Notes: generated by a model from the letters alone, not told the origin. A stretch of DNA of 64,000 bases from Streptococcus ictaluri 707-05 (GCF_000188015.2 NZ_AEUX02000001.1:124001-188000); one strand, 5' to 3'. Shown: positions 1-8,624, counted from the first letter of the stretch. Made by a program: numbers and translations.

Positions 1-332
1 AAGGTTCCTGGCAAGGACAGGATTAGGCTTTGCCAGAAGAGATTCTTAGATAGCCTTGTCTTTGGTGCGAGAAAGCCACAGATAAGAGACGTTAAAATAG
101 CTACTGGCGCATAAAAGAGGGCAAAGATATCGGTGCTTGCCCAAGAGATGAGAGCACTAAGGAGTGCTGTTAGTGCTCCTAACCAAGGACCAAATAGCAT
201 GGAGATAGTTAGGGTGCCAAGCATATCCAAATAAATCGGTAAGCGCAAGAAGAGCGCCAAATTGGCACCGATAACATTAAGGGCAATGGCAACTGCCATG
301 AAACTAAGTACTTGTGTTTTTCCTTTTGACAT
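1..332 (-). CDS. ECF-type transporter S-component (C-terminal part off the window)
   Basis: The first 110 or so residues of an integral membrane protein are visible; the gene runs off the left edge. It starts at the ATG ending at 332 (MSKGKTQVLSF), with a weak TTAGGA ribosome site inside the end of the upstream gene. The visible part is very hydrophobic, with at least three membrane spans and the short Gly/Ala-rich loops (PWLGALTALLSALISW) typical of substrate-binding S-components of energy-coupling-factor vitamin/nucleobase importers. Such proteins work with a shared EcfT/EcfA module encoded elsewhere. Only 3 bp separate it from the nucleoside hydrolase gene, so the two are one operon and the substrate may be a nucleoside, a base or a related compound; that is inference. 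The family call is moderate and the substrate is unknown. Confidence 0.6.
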   Translation of the reverse strand, partial: MSKGKTQVLSFMAVAIALNVIGANLALFLRLPIYLDMLGTLTISMLFGPWLGALTALLSALISWASTDIFALFYAPVAILTSLICGFLAPKTRLSKNLFWQSLILSLPGT

Positions 333-335
333 GAG

Positions 336-1328
336 TTATCCTAACTTTAGAGTGTCTATATCCTGACGGATTTGATGGTGTGGGGCTTCTAAAATAGGAG
401 CCATAAAATCTTCCCAAAAGGGGCATGTCTCAACGCTTGTTAAGACATGGCTATTAGCCTTTTTCTGGTAAAAATCTGCCTGATCGACAATGCTTTTCCC
501 CATGGCAGGTCCTTGTGTCACAATCTCAGTGTAACTGTCAAAGCCCTGGCAAATGGAAGGCTCTAAAAAATAAGCAAGGGCTAAAGGATCGTTGATGACA
601 CAACCAATCAGATGTTCGTATTGCCAATGAAAGTCATTATAAAAAGCAGTGATGGCTGAAGTGATGGCTGAGATGAAGGCTGTCACCTCAGGGTTTATAC
701 GGGACATGTAGGTAACACGATTAGGATCCAAGACAATCTGGCGCGTGACATCTAAGCCAACCATTTCCACCTTGCGTCCCAAGTCTTGAAAGACCTTATC
801 AGCAGCATGTGGATCACACCAGTAATTGTACTCTGCCACAGGCGAGCAGTTGCCGTGAGACTTGAAGCTACCACCCATGCTGACAAAACGATGACAATGC
901 TTGCCAAGGTTTGAGTTCCTGGTTAGGGCCTGAGCGATGTTAGTTAAGGGCCCCAAAGCAATGATAGCTGTCTCTTTAGGCCTAGAAAAATAGTTAGCTA
1001 AAAACTGATCAGCACTTTCTTTCTGCACAGTTTTAGTGACAGAAGGAACCAGCTGACTCTCTCCTAAACCGTCCATGCCGGGAGTATTTTGAGCGGAGAC
1101 AAAGTCTCTGACTAAGGGGTTTCCTTGCCCCAGATAGATTGGAATATGCAGACAATTGGTTTTCTCAAGCAGTAAGATAGCATTTTGAAGCCCAATATCA
1201 ACAGGGACATTGCCTTCTACAATGGTAATGGCAACCACATTTAAGTTGGGATGCTTAAGGGCGTATAGTAAAGCTAAGCTATCATCAATCCCTGGATCAC
1301 AATCAATAATGACGTCTCTTGAAAACAT
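336..1328 (-). CDS. Inosine/uridine-preferring nucleoside hydrolase family protein
   Basis: The 330-residue product belongs to the IunH family, which hydrolyses the N-glycosidic bond of nucleosides to give base and ribose in the cytoplasm. The N-terminal calcium-binding signature is plain: VIIDCDPGIDDSLALL carries the DxDxxxDD pattern. Further family features are the ALGPLTNIA segment and an NDPLA motif in the C-terminal third. An upstream extension to 1385 is possible, but the start at 1328 (MFSRDVIIDCD) has an AAGG ribosome site at the right distance and puts the metal motif near the N-terminus as in relatives. It is followed after 3 bp by the ECF S-component gene, suggesting import and salvage of a nucleoside-type compound. 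A terminator-like hairpin lies about 20 bases before the start codon. Confidence 0.88.
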   Translation of the reverse strand: MFSRDVIIDCDPGIDDSLALLYALKHPNLNVVAITIVEGNVPVDIGLQNAILLLEKTNCLHIPIYLGQGNPLVRDFVSAQNTPGMDGLGESQLVPSVTKTVQKESADQFLANYFSRPKETAIIALGPLTNIAQALTRNSNLGKHCHRFVSMGGSFKSHGNCSPVAEYNYWCDPHAADKVFQDLGRKVEMVGLDVTRQIVLDPNRVTYMSRINPEVTAFISAITSAITAFYNDFHWQYEHLIGCVINDPLALAYFLEPSICQGFDSYTEIVTQGPAMGKSIVDQADFYQKKANSHVLTSVETCPFWEDFMAPILEAPHHQIRQDIDTLKLG

Positions 1329-1337
1329 AAACAACCT

Positions 1338-1380
1338 TTCTAAAAAACAAAACGTTCGAGAGCATAACTCCCGAACGTTT
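1338..1380 (-). promoter_or_regulatory. Terminator-like hairpin in the leader of the nucleoside hydrolase operon
   Basis: On the minus strand a 13-bp stem (AAACGTTCGGGAG with CTCTCGAACGTTT, one G-U pair) encloses a 5-base loop and runs straight into TGTTTTTT, only about 20 bases before the start codon. This is the layout of an intrinsic attenuator. The arms also contain inverted CGAAC elements resembling PurR PurBoxes, so a DNA operator is an alternative reading. No known aptamer was recognised upstream. Confidence 0.55.
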
Positions 1381-1410
1381 AACATAGGTAACCATTTTCT
1401 AGAACATGTG

Positions 1411-1435
1411 AAAAAAGCTTGAGGCTACGCCAAGC
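1411..1435 (-). terminator. Intrinsic terminator downstream of nrdI
   Basis: Read on the minus strand, GCTTG and CAAGC pair around a GCGTAGCCT segment and are followed by six T residues. It lies about 115 bp after the nrdI stop and would end that transcript before the nucleoside hydrolase leader. Confidence 0.55.
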
Positions 1436-1548
1436 AATTGAAAAGGGGTTACTTAGTTTTTTATTCTGGGAAGTTTTCGAACCAGTCCAGGAAATTCCTG
1501 AATTTCATCTCTTAGTCTACTACGATTTAAAACACTTGTAAAGAGACT

Positions 1549-2010
1549 TTAATAGCTTTCTGTTGCTTTTTCATAATGTTCCACAATAATTTTAGCTAGG
1601 CGCTCAATATCAGCTTGGTCACCTCGGAGTTCGAAATCTCCTAATAGAGGAAAGCCAAAACGCTTTGCATATTGTTTAGCCGTTAAGCAATATTGTAGAT
1701 TAAAATTCTTGTTACCTGAGCCAATGATACCCAGACAGTTTTTAGCGTTATCATGTGCAGCAATAAAGTCACCTAGAGGATTGGTTAGAATCTCAATATC
1801 TCCAGAATCACTTCCATTTCCACCTTCTAAATAGGTAGGTAAGATAGCAACAAAAGGTCTTTTTACAGGAAAAGTCTCATGTTTTAAGTCTTTGATATTA
1901 ATAGGCTCAATCAATAACTGATACTGTTCCTCAAGATAAGGGATGATACGTTTAACAAAGCTTAAAGTATTGCCGCTTAAACTAATAAATACGATAGATA
2001 GGTTTGGCAT
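1549..2010 (-). CDS. nrdI: NrdI-like flavodoxin protein
   Basis: The 153-residue protein has the flavodoxin-like fold of NrdI. NrdI supplies the oxidant that assembles the dimanganese-tyrosyl cofactor of class Ib ribonucleotide reductase. Family marks are the N-terminal FMN phosphate loop SLSGNT, an aromatic/glycine segment [12 protein letters not shown], and [15 protein letters not shown], which matches the IGSGNxNF block of NrdI proteins. It stands alone here, not beside nrdE/nrdF, as is common for the extra nrdI copies of streptococci. It has an AGGAG ribosome site and a short AT-rich upstream region shared with the divergent Mga-like gene. Its own terminator lies at 1411-1435. Confidence 0.82.
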   Translation of the reverse strand: MPNLSIVFISLSGNTLSFVKRIIPYLEEQYQLLIEPINIKDLKHETFPVKRPFVAILPTYLEGGNGSDSGDIEILTNPLGDFIAAHDNAKNCLGIIGSGNKNFNLQYCLTAKQYAKRFGFPLLGDFELRGDQADIERLAKIIVEHYEKATESY

Positions 2011-2424
2011 GTCGTCTCCTTTTTTAAGAATAAACTAGTATTTTTTAAATAGTATCATAAGCTAATCCTGTTTACAATTGGAACTTGTATATCATAATCA
2101 TATTATTGGGATAACAATCTTAGACAAACATGATTGATTAGAACAAAGCAGGATTAATCCTAAAATAAAAAAAGGTGAAAAAAAGAACGATTAAAGAAGT
2201 AATAAAAGGTTCATAAAGAAACTTAGCACCCTAAAAATATTTTTTTTAAAAAAAAGAATGGTCTCCATATAATGTGTATATATTACATCAAAAAATGTGA
2301 ATACTATTGTAAGAAATAAAACTATGCTCATTTAGTATTTATTTGTGTTATAATATAATCGTTTACATTCTAATCGGTATGTTATGAGAGTTAGAAGAAA
2401 AATAATATTAAAGGATGAGAGAAC
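2011..2424. promoter_or_regulatory. AT-rich divergent control region between nrdI and the Mga-like gene
   Basis: No gene is seen in these 414 bases. Overlapping TATAAT boxes at 2349-2359 serve as the likely -10 for the Mga-like gene, without a good -35. The 13-mer GATTAGAACAAAG at 2136-2148 recurs at 3919-3931 upstream of the M-like gene and may be a regulator site. Long A and T runs suggest intrinsic curvature. Confidence 0.5.
2136..2148 (+). repeat. 13-bp motif GATTAGAACAAAG, copy 1
   Basis: This is an exact copy of the motif at 3919-3931. Both lie in the upstream regions of adjacent, functionally linked genes (Mga-like regulator and M-like protein). A role as a binding site is inference. 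Confidence 0.4.
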
Positions 2425-3900
2425 ATGAATGTTAGTAAACTATTTACTAAACAGCAATGGAGAGAATTGGAACTGATTGCCTATTTAACTGACCACCCTA
2501 ATAAAACTGGTGTCAAAGACAGAGAACTGAGCAAGGTTCTAGATAGTACAATATTGACCCTACAGGCTAGTTTAGCGAATTTACAATTGATGAGTGGTAT
2601 CGGAAAAGTACATTATGAAGATAGTTATTTGAAAATAGAATATTATGATAATTGTGGCTTACAGGAAGTTTATCAAAAGGCTCTAAGAGGGTCTCAAGCA
2701 TTAAAATTGATGTCTATACTTTTTTTTAAGGAGTTTGCTTCATTGGAAGACCTGTCAGAAGAATTATTTATTAGCTTATCTACGTTAAAAAGGCTTATTA
2801 CTAGAACGAATAGCTATTTGAAAAAAGAATTTAATATCTTCATATCAACTAGACCCATCTCGGTAATGGGTAATGAACACAATATCCGTTTATTCTATTT
2901 AAAATATTTTTCAGAAGCATATACTATAACTGAATGGCCCTTTGAAAGCTATTTAAATAAAAAGAATCATGAACGGTTAATTTCATTACTGGTAGAAAAG
3001 ACATCTTTAAATATAAATTTTGCCTTATTTCAACATCTTAAGATTGTAAGTGGGGTAAACTTAATTCGTTTCCAAAAAGGCTATAGAATCAATGAATATA
3101 ATAACAATCAAGGAAAGCTCCTTTTAAATGCATTAGAAAATTCGAAAGAGATGAAGGATTTATCCTCACTTTTTCGAATGAAATTTAATTATTACATAAC
3201 TGAAGATGTTCTAACGGAATTATTCTCTAATTATCTAGATAAAAGGCTTGAACTTGGGATTTCAACTAAAACTGTTGCTTTCTCAAGAGAAGTTACTCCC
3301 TCTCCTTATATACTATCAAGTTGGATAGCAGTACTAGATTCTTTTGAACAAAAGTTGAACCTAAGTATTTCAAATAAATATAATTTAGCTGTCCATCTTC
3401 ATGCCACTGTCATCTTAGGGCAAGAAGATATAGGTGTCAACTTTTTAGTCTATGATTATAAGCAAAACTATCTTACTCTGCTGAGTTCTCAATATGAAAC
3501 GATCTATAGCTGCTTTTTAAACCTTGTAGAAGACTTATATGATAAGAATCACATTCTTTTGGATAGTGATTTGAGAGATAATCTACTTTATTGTTTTTTT
3601 ATCACCTGGGAAAATTTTTATCTTGAAATGAGACGAAAACAATATAAATTAAAAGTACTGGTAATTGAGCGTAGCTATAGTAATACAGGTAACTTTTTGA
3701 AGCGGTATGTAGGAGAGTTTTTTGAAGTAACCAATTTTGAAGAATTAAAAGTTATGGATATTGATCTTGTGGCAATAGCTGAAGAATATGATTTAATTGT
3801 TACAGATGTTATTATAGAAAGGGTAGAAGGTGTAGAAATTTTATTTTTCAACCGTATGATTCCAACTCTAGTAGCAGATAGACTTAATGATATTATCTAA
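2425..3900 (+). CDS. Mga-family stand-alone virulence regulator
   Basis: The 491-residue product begins MNVSKLFTKQQWRELELI, close to the MHVSKLFTSQQWREL start of Mga of S. pyogenes, including the conserved N-terminal domain. Two helix-turn-helix regions are expected near residues 50-75 and 105-130 (SEELFISLSTLKRLITRTN is the second). PRD-like domains fill the middle, and the end is EIIB-like. Mga proteins activate emm-type surface protein genes and are modulated by PTS phosphorylation on PRD histidines. At 491 residues it is shorter than Mga (about 530), and outside the N-terminus it differs much, so it is better compared with the Mga-like genes dmgA/dmgB beside demA in S. dysgalactiae. The M-like gene follows on the same strand after 286 bp and is the obvious target. 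Confidence 0.88.
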   Translation: MNVSKLFTKQQWRELELIAYLTDHPNKTGVKDRELSKVLDSTILTLQASLANLQLMSGIGKVHYEDSYLKIEYYDNCGLQEVYQKALRGSQALKLMSILFFKEFASLEDLSEELFISLSTLKRLITRTNSYLKKEFNIFISTRPISVMGNEHNIRLFYLKYFSEAYTITEWPFESYLNKKNHERLISLLVEKTSLNINFALFQHLKIVSGVNLIRFQKGYRINEYNNNQGKLLLNALENSKEMKDLSSLFRMKFNYYITEDVLTELFSNYLDKRLELGISTKTVAFSREVTPSPYILSSWIAVLDSFEQKLNLSISNKYNLAVHLHATVILGQEDIGVNFLVYDYKQNYLTLLSSQYETIYSCFLNLVEDLYDKNHILLDSDLRDNLLYCFFITWENFYLEMRRKQYKLKVLVIERSYSNTGNFLKRYVGEFFEVTNFEELKVMDIDLVAIAEEYDLIVTDVIIERVEGVEILFFNRMIPTLVADRLNDII

Positions 3901-3918
3901 GGTTGAATACTCCATAAA

Positions 3919-3931
3919 GATTAGAACAAAG
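3919..3931 (+). repeat. 13-bp motif GATTAGAACAAAG, copy 2
   Basis: Second exact copy of the motif at 2136-2148, about 140 bp upstream of the M-like gene promoter. Candidate binding site for the Mga-like protein, not proven. Confidence 0.4.
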
Positions 3932-4073
3932 TGGTAGTTCCAACTGTGTAAATAGTGCCATCGATAGTGAAAAATAGATAAAGGGAGCAGAGATTTAAAT
4001 TATAATAATTTGAAAATTGCCCTAACAATTAGAAAAACAGTCCGCGGAGTGATAGAATTTTAAAAAAGTGAAC

Positions 4074-4102
4074 TTGAAATAGGGGATGTTATTTGTTAAA
4101 AT
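4074..4102 (+). promoter_or_regulatory. Probable promoter of the M-like protein gene
   Basis: TTGAAA (4074-4079) and TAAAAT (4097-4102) are separated by exactly 17 bp. The start codon at 4187 is 85 bp downstream, behind the ribosome site AAAGGAG. Activation from upstream by the Mga-like protein is expected from the neighbourhood. Confidence 0.6.
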
Positions 4103-4325
4103 TGAGTTAAGCTTGAGTATCAAGAAATAATTTGATTATTATTTGACTAAGTGGTAAAAATGATATACACTAAAAAAGGAGAAAAAATGACTAGAGAAAA
4201 CACGAATAAGCACTATTCGCTTAGAAAGTTGAAAAAAGGCACTACATCAGTAGCAGTAGCTTTGTGTGTCTTGGGAGCAGGATTAGCAAGCCAAACAGAA
4301 GTTAGGGCGGACTCTGTAGTTAGGG

Positions 4326-5022
4326 AAGTTAGTCTTGAACAGGCTACAGATGACCCGGATACAAATACAAATACAATTACAGAGGAAGCGTATAGAGCTC
4401 TAGAAGAAACTTTATTAGGAGTTTTGAGAGATCATTCAATTCTATTTGAGGAAAAACAAAAAGAATTGAATGATCTCAGTAGTGAGCTTGAGCTTAAAAA
4501 TAGGAAAATCGCAGAACTAGCAAATGAGAATGATGAATTAATAGACGAAATCGAAAGATACAGTGATGTTATCCAACAAGCAAATCGTGAAGCTAGTGCT
4601 AGACAAAAAGAATTGAATGATCTCAGTAGTGAGCTTGAGCTTAAACAAAAAGAATTGGATGATCTCAGTAGTGAGCTTGAGCTTAAATTTAGGCGAGTCG
4701 CAGAACTAGAAGATAAGAACAATAAATTAATAGACGAAATCGGAAAATACGCTGATGTTATCGAACAAGCAAATTTTGAAGCTAGTGCTAGACAAGAAGA
4801 ACTTGCAATAGTTCAACTTCAACTAGAAGCTAAAAATGCTGAACTAGAAGCTAAAAATGCTGAAATTGAAAGCTTGAAAGTTCAAGGCAATATGAAAGCA
4901 GAAGAGATTGCTAAGTTGGAATCAGAAGTTGATATATTGGAAATCGCTAGACATGACTTGAATCTGGACATTGCAGTTTTACAAGCTAAACTGAATGAAG
5001 CTAATGCAGATAAAGCTAAACT
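4326..5022 (+). repeat. Large intragenic direct repeat in the M-like gene, copy 1
   Basis: This block starts just after the signal peptide coding part and recurs from 5151. The only differences noticed by eye are a 6-bp ACAAAT length change with a few substitutions at the start, and the 147-bp tandem insertion in copy 2. Near-identity points to a very recent unequal recombination. Confidence 0.85.
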
Positions 5023-5150
5023 CACAGAAGAAAAACAAGTCTTGGAAGCAAGCCGTGAACGCACAAACAGCGATTTAGAGGCGGCTCGTGAGGCTAAGAA
5101 ACAAGTTGATGCAGAACTTGCAATAGCTCAACGTCAACTAGAAGCTAGGG

Positions 5151-5989
5151 AAGTTAGTCTTGAACAAGCTACAGATGACCCGGCTACAAATACAATTACA
5201 GAGGAAGCGTATAGAGCTCTAGAAGAAACTTTATTAGGAGTTTTGAGAGATCATTCAATTCTATTTGAGGAAAAACAAAAAGAATTGAATGATCTCAGTA
5301 GTGAGCTTGAGCTTAAAAATAGGAAAATCGCAGAACTAGCAAATGAGAATGATGAATTAATAGACGAAATCGAAAGATACAGTGATGTTATCCAACAAGC
5401 AAATCGTGAAGCTAGTGCTAGACAAAAAGAATTGAATGATCTCAGTAGTGAGCTTGAGCTTAAAAATAGGAAAATACGCAGAACTAGCAAATGAGAATGA
5501 TGAATTAATAGACGAAATCGAAAGATACAGTGATGTTATCCAACAAGCAAATCGTGAAGCTAGTGCTAGACAAAAAGAATTGAATGATCTCAGTAGTGAG
5601 CTTGAGCTTAAACAAAAAGAATTGGATGATCTCAGTAGTGAGCTTGAGCTTAAATTTAGGCGAGTCGCAGAACTAGAAGATAAGAACAATAAATTAATAG
5701 ACGAAATCGGAAAATACGCTGATGTTATCGAACAAGCAAATTTTGAAGCTAGTGCTAGACAAGAAGAACTTGCAATAGTTCAACTTCAACTAGAAGCTAA
5801 AAATGCTGAACTAGAAGCTAAAAATGCTGAAATTGAAAGCTTGAAAGTTCAAGGCAATATGAAAGCAGAAGAGATTGCTAAGTTGGAATCAGAAGTTGAT
5901 ATATTGGAAATCGCTAGACATGACTTGAATCTGGACATTGCAGTTTTACAAGCTAAACTGAATGAAGCTAATGCAGATAAAGCTAAACT
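5151..5989 (+). repeat. Large intragenic direct repeat in the M-like gene, copy 2
   Basis: Second copy of the block at 4326-5022. It is longer because one 147-bp unit is present twice in tandem. It runs to the point where the coding sequence turns into the proline-rich wall region. Confidence 0.85.
5276..5570 (+). repeat. Tandem 147-bp duplication carrying the frameshift
   Basis: Units at 5276-5422 and 5423-5570 encode the same 49-residue coiled-coil block ([14 protein letters not shown] through REASAR). The second is 148 bases long because of the extra A near 5476 that breaks the frame. A single copy is present in the first large block. Confidence 0.85.
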
Positions 5990-6260
5990 GAAAGAATCAA
6001 AAGAGAAAGAAGAAACACCTAAGACTCCAGAGAAGCCAGAAGCACCTGGCAGATCAAGTATGCCTTGGACAGCGTTAACGCCTGCTACACCAATCGCTAA
6101 AGACGAGAAGAAACTTCCATCAACTGGCGAAACTGTGAACCCATTCTTCACCGCAGCAGCCCTGCCAGTTATGGCAACAGCTGGTGTGGCAGCAGTCGCA
6201 AAACGAAAAGAAGAAAACTAAAAACATCGTTCCTATTCCCCAATAGCGATAAAAGTTAAA

Positions 6261-6296
6261 AGAAGTTTGGAGATATCTTCTCCAAACTTCTTTTTT
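6261..6296 (+). terminator. Intrinsic terminator of the M-like gene
   Basis: A 13-bp perfect stem (AGAAGTTTGGAGA with TCTCCAAACTTCT) is followed by six T residues, about 40 bp after the stop codon. Confidence 0.9.
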
Positions 6297-6414
6297 ATAA
6301 TAAGATGTTTAGTCAAAATTTGAAAATAAGCTATAAAAACTAAGTTATGCCCATTTCATCTTTTTACTTTAATTGTATAATAAGATTAGTAGTCATAATA
6401 GAAAGGTATAATCT

Positions 6415-7586
6415 ATGACATCATCCCTTGAAGAAATTAGCATTCTATCTTTATCATTAGTTCTTGTGTCAGTATTTGCTATTACCCCGATCTCTCATGA
6501 TATGTACGATTACTATTCACTTCCTCTATCAGTTATTGAAATATTAGTATCACTGCCATCTTTAACGATTATGCTTGTGCTAATCATTTCTCCACTTTTG
6601 ACAAAAATACTGAGTGAGCAGACTATTATTACTACTGGTTTAATTATTACGGCTTTGTCTGGAGCTTTCCCTGTATTAATCCAATCATATCCGCTTGTTT
6701 TTGCTTCTAGGGTATTATTAGGTATTGGGATAGGATTAGTTAATATTAAAGCTATCTCTTTGATTGGAGAGCGTTACGATGGAGAGGTGCGACAACGACT
6801 ATTTGGTTACAGGGGAGGGGTGGAGGTCTTTGGATCAGCGTTTCTCACATTTTTAGCAGGTCAGTTAGCAGATTTTGATTGGTCTTATAGCTTTTTAGTC
6901 TATTCTTGTGCTTTAATAATTCTGTTATTGTACGTTTTTTTGTTCCCTGTACCATTGATACTGGCGACAACGCTTATGTTACTACAGAGGAGTCAACTGA
7001 AAAAAGCACTAAAATGAGTTTCGTGCAAAACTTATATTTGTTTTCACTAATAGGGTTAGCAATGGAAACTGTTCTTATAAATGCATCTATTTATCTTCGA
7101 CTTTTTGATGTAATGAGTAGTCTAGGTGATTTTACAAGTAGTCAGAGTGCACTGTTATTAGCAAGTCAGCAACTAATTGGTATAGTAGCTGGAATTTTGT
7201 TTGTTTTCTTTGTTAAATATTTTAGACACTATTGCTTTACTTTTGCAGAAGTAGGACTTTGTCTATCGCTTATTAGCTTAGTCTTTTCTCGCTATATAAG
7301 TTCTTTTGCTGTAGCGACTATTTTAACAGGCTTTTTTTTCACGATCAAAATTACTCTTATTTTTAATGCTTTACCTGAATATTTTCCTAAAATACACCTC
7401 AGTAGAGTCACTTCCTTAGTTCTTCTCGGCTGTAGTTTTAGTGCTTTCTGCGTACCATTAGTATTAAAACTTCTTGGATCAATAGTTGGAACGTCAAGAA
7501 ATATATTTTTATTATATGCATTTTTATCACTTTTATTGATTATCGTACTATTTATAGTAGAAAAAACTAAGAATTCTACTTATTAA
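6415..7586 (+). pseudogene. MFS transporter, frameshifted
   Basis: The first 180 residues or so (MTSSLEEISILSLSLVL onward) and the rest lie in two frames. They join between about 6930 and 6970, most simply by loss of one T in the run at 6935-6941. The product would be a 12-span major facilitator exporter. It is clearly a paralogue of the intact MFS protein at 36410-37597: IPVLIQDYPLVFLSRIFLGLGIGL there corresponds to FPVLIQSYPLVFASRVLLGIGIGL here. A -10 box TATAAT lies about 40 bp before the start. The IS982-family element is inserted 16 bp after the stop codon, between this gene and its terminator at 8582. The substrate is unknown. Confidence 0.82.
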
Positions 7587-7594
7587 GATAATAG

Positions 7595-7602
7595 ATATCT
7601 AT
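7595..7602. repeat. Target-site duplication, left copy (ATATCTAT)
   Basis: An identical 8-mer stands at 8565-8572 on the other side of the insertion sequence. Eight bases fits the 6-9 bp duplications made by IS982-family elements. Confidence 0.88.
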
Positions 7603-8564
7603 ACCCGTGGTGCTAGTTAATCTCAAAATACAATAAAAAGCCCAAAAGGACTATACTGTAAGTGCCTACACAAACAGGAGGTTAGTCCAAATGAGCCACT
7701 TACAGTATACAGCTAAATCCCATCACTTACAATGGAATATGCGTCAATTATCAAAAATTTGTTCTCAGTTTTATCAGGATTATTGTCCGGAAGACTTCAA
7801 ACACCGTCGTAACGTCTGTCTGTCCAAAGTTTCAGACCAATCTCTTCTAGTTTTACTGCTATTACAAGCTGAACTAGGTATTAAATCACAACGTCACTTT
7901 TATAGGATTTGTCAGCTATTTCCCTGCGGTACATTACTAGAAAGAAGTCGCTTTAATAGGCGTGCAAGACAGTTGATTTGGCTGGTTCAAGTGATTCGTC
8001 AGGCAATGAACACTCAAATTTCTCCCAATACCATTGTTATTATAGACAGCTTTCCTTTGCCACTTTGTCAATCTATTCGTAACCACAGGTTCAGACTTTT
8101 CAATGGGATAGCTAATATTGGTTACACCGCCTCTAAACATATGTGGTTTTACGGTTTTAAGGTTCACATGCTAGTGACCTTATCAGGCTACATTCTGAAT
8201 TATGTTGTCAGCCCAGCCTCTGTTCATGATATTAAGGCAGTTTACGAGTTGCTAGAAAGGTGTGAACAATCCGTCATTTTAGCAGACTTAGGTTACCTTA
8301 ACCGTGAGCTGAAAGATGAGTTGAAGCAAAATGGCTATCACCTCTGGACTCCCTTGCGTCAAAATATGGAAGGGGCTAAACAGCATAATCATTGGAAACT
8401 AATGGCTATGAGACGAACCATTGAGACTAGATTTTCAGAACTTTGTTCCCTTTTTGATATGGAACGAACACTGGCTAGGGGCATGACAGGGCTGCAATTG
8501 AGGATTGAACAAATCATACTAGCTTACAATTTGAGATATTTTGAAATTAACTAGCACCATGGGT
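7603..8564 (+). mobile_element. IS982-family insertion sequence, complete, 962 bp
   Basis: Terminal inverted repeats of 28 bp begin with ACCC at both ends (ACCCGTGGTGCTAGTTAAT on the left, ACCCATGGTGCTAGTTAAT on the right when reversed) and differ at two positions. They are flanked by an exact 8-bp duplication, ATATCTAT. One transposase gene fills the element. Intact ends, duplication and reading frame indicate a recent, possibly still mobile copy. Confidence 0.92.
7691..8554 (+). CDS. IS982-family DDE transposase
   Basis: The 287-residue product starts at the ATG behind ACAGGAGG and ends 10 bp before the right inverted repeat end. It shows the IS982 catalytic triad: Asp in TIVIIDSFPLPL, Asp in SVILADLGYLN, and Glu in MRRTIETRFSEL. 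The length is close to the usual 290-297 residues of the family, and no frameshift is present, so the enzyme should be functional. It cuts and rejoins the element ends at 7603 and 8564. Confidence 0.92.
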   Translation: MSHLQYTAKSHHLQWNMRQLSKICSQFYQDYCPEDFKHRRNVCLSKVSDQSLLVLLLLQAELGIKSQRHFYRICQLFPCGTLLERSRFNRRARQLIWLVQVIRQAMNTQISPNTIVIIDSFPLPLCQSIRNHRFRLFNGIANIGYTASKHMWFYGFKVHMLVTLSGYILNYVVSPASVHDIKAVYELLERCEQSVILADLGYLNRELKDELKQNGYHLWTPLRQNMEGAKQHNHWKLMAMRRTIETRFSELCSLFDMERTLARGMTGLQLRIEQIILAYNLRYFEIN

Positions 8565-8572
8565 ATATCTAT
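8565..8572. repeat. Target-site duplication, right copy (ATATCTAT)
   Basis: Matches 7595-7602 exactly. Confidence 0.88.
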
Positions 8573-8581
8573 ATAAAAAGT

Positions 8582-8624
8582 AATCCAGGGAACTACATAA
8601 AGATAGTTCCCTGGATTGCTTTTT
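8582..8624. terminator. Bidirectional terminator separated from the MFS gene by the IS
   Basis: AATCCAGGGAACTA pairs perfectly with TAGTTCCCTGGATT; a T-rich tail follows on the plus strand and an AAAAAG run precedes it, giving a tail on the minus strand. It probably served the MFS gene before the insertion and also ends the nucleotidase transcript coming from the right. Confidence 0.8.

Larger units (their letters stand above)
4187..6221 (+). pseudogene. M-like (DemA/Emm-type) LPXTG surface protein gene, frameshifted
   Basis: The start is the ATG at 4187, behind AAAGGAG. Residues 1-41 are a YSIRK-type signal peptide (HYSLRKLKKGTTSVAVAL) ending EVRA. The mature part is one long alpha-helical coiled coil with repeated blocks such as [14 protein letters not shown], then a proline-rich wall-spanning region (KTPEKPEAP) and an LPSTGE sortase signal with membrane anchor and KRKEEN tail. 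One extra base near 5476 (AAAATACGC where the other copies read AAAATCGC) breaks the frame; translation would stop at 5492-5494 after 435 residues, without the anchor. Reading through the lesion gives about 677 residues. The gene holds a near-identical internal duplication of about 0.7 kb plus a 147-bp tandem duplication. M-like proteins bind fibrinogen, fibronectin or immunoglobulin; the ligand here cannot be read. Because the repeats are nearly identical, an assembly error must also be considered. Confidence 0.85.

Noticed and set aside
1386..1548. tRNA or preQ1/purine riboswitch in the nrdI-nucleoside hydrolase gap
   Set aside because: GGTTCGAA looks like a T-loop but no acceptor, D or anticodon stem fits; the conserved cores of preQ1-II and purine aptamers are not present.
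5436..5500. Programmed ribosomal frameshift in the M-like gene
   Set aside because: No slippery heptamer or following pseudoknot-like structure is seen, and the sister repeat copies lack the extra base, so a mutation or assembly error is simpler.
4432..5689. Long minus-strand open frames in the M-like gene
   Set aside because: They are mirror images of the coiled-coil repeats (Ser/Leu-rich reverse reading) and have no start signals.
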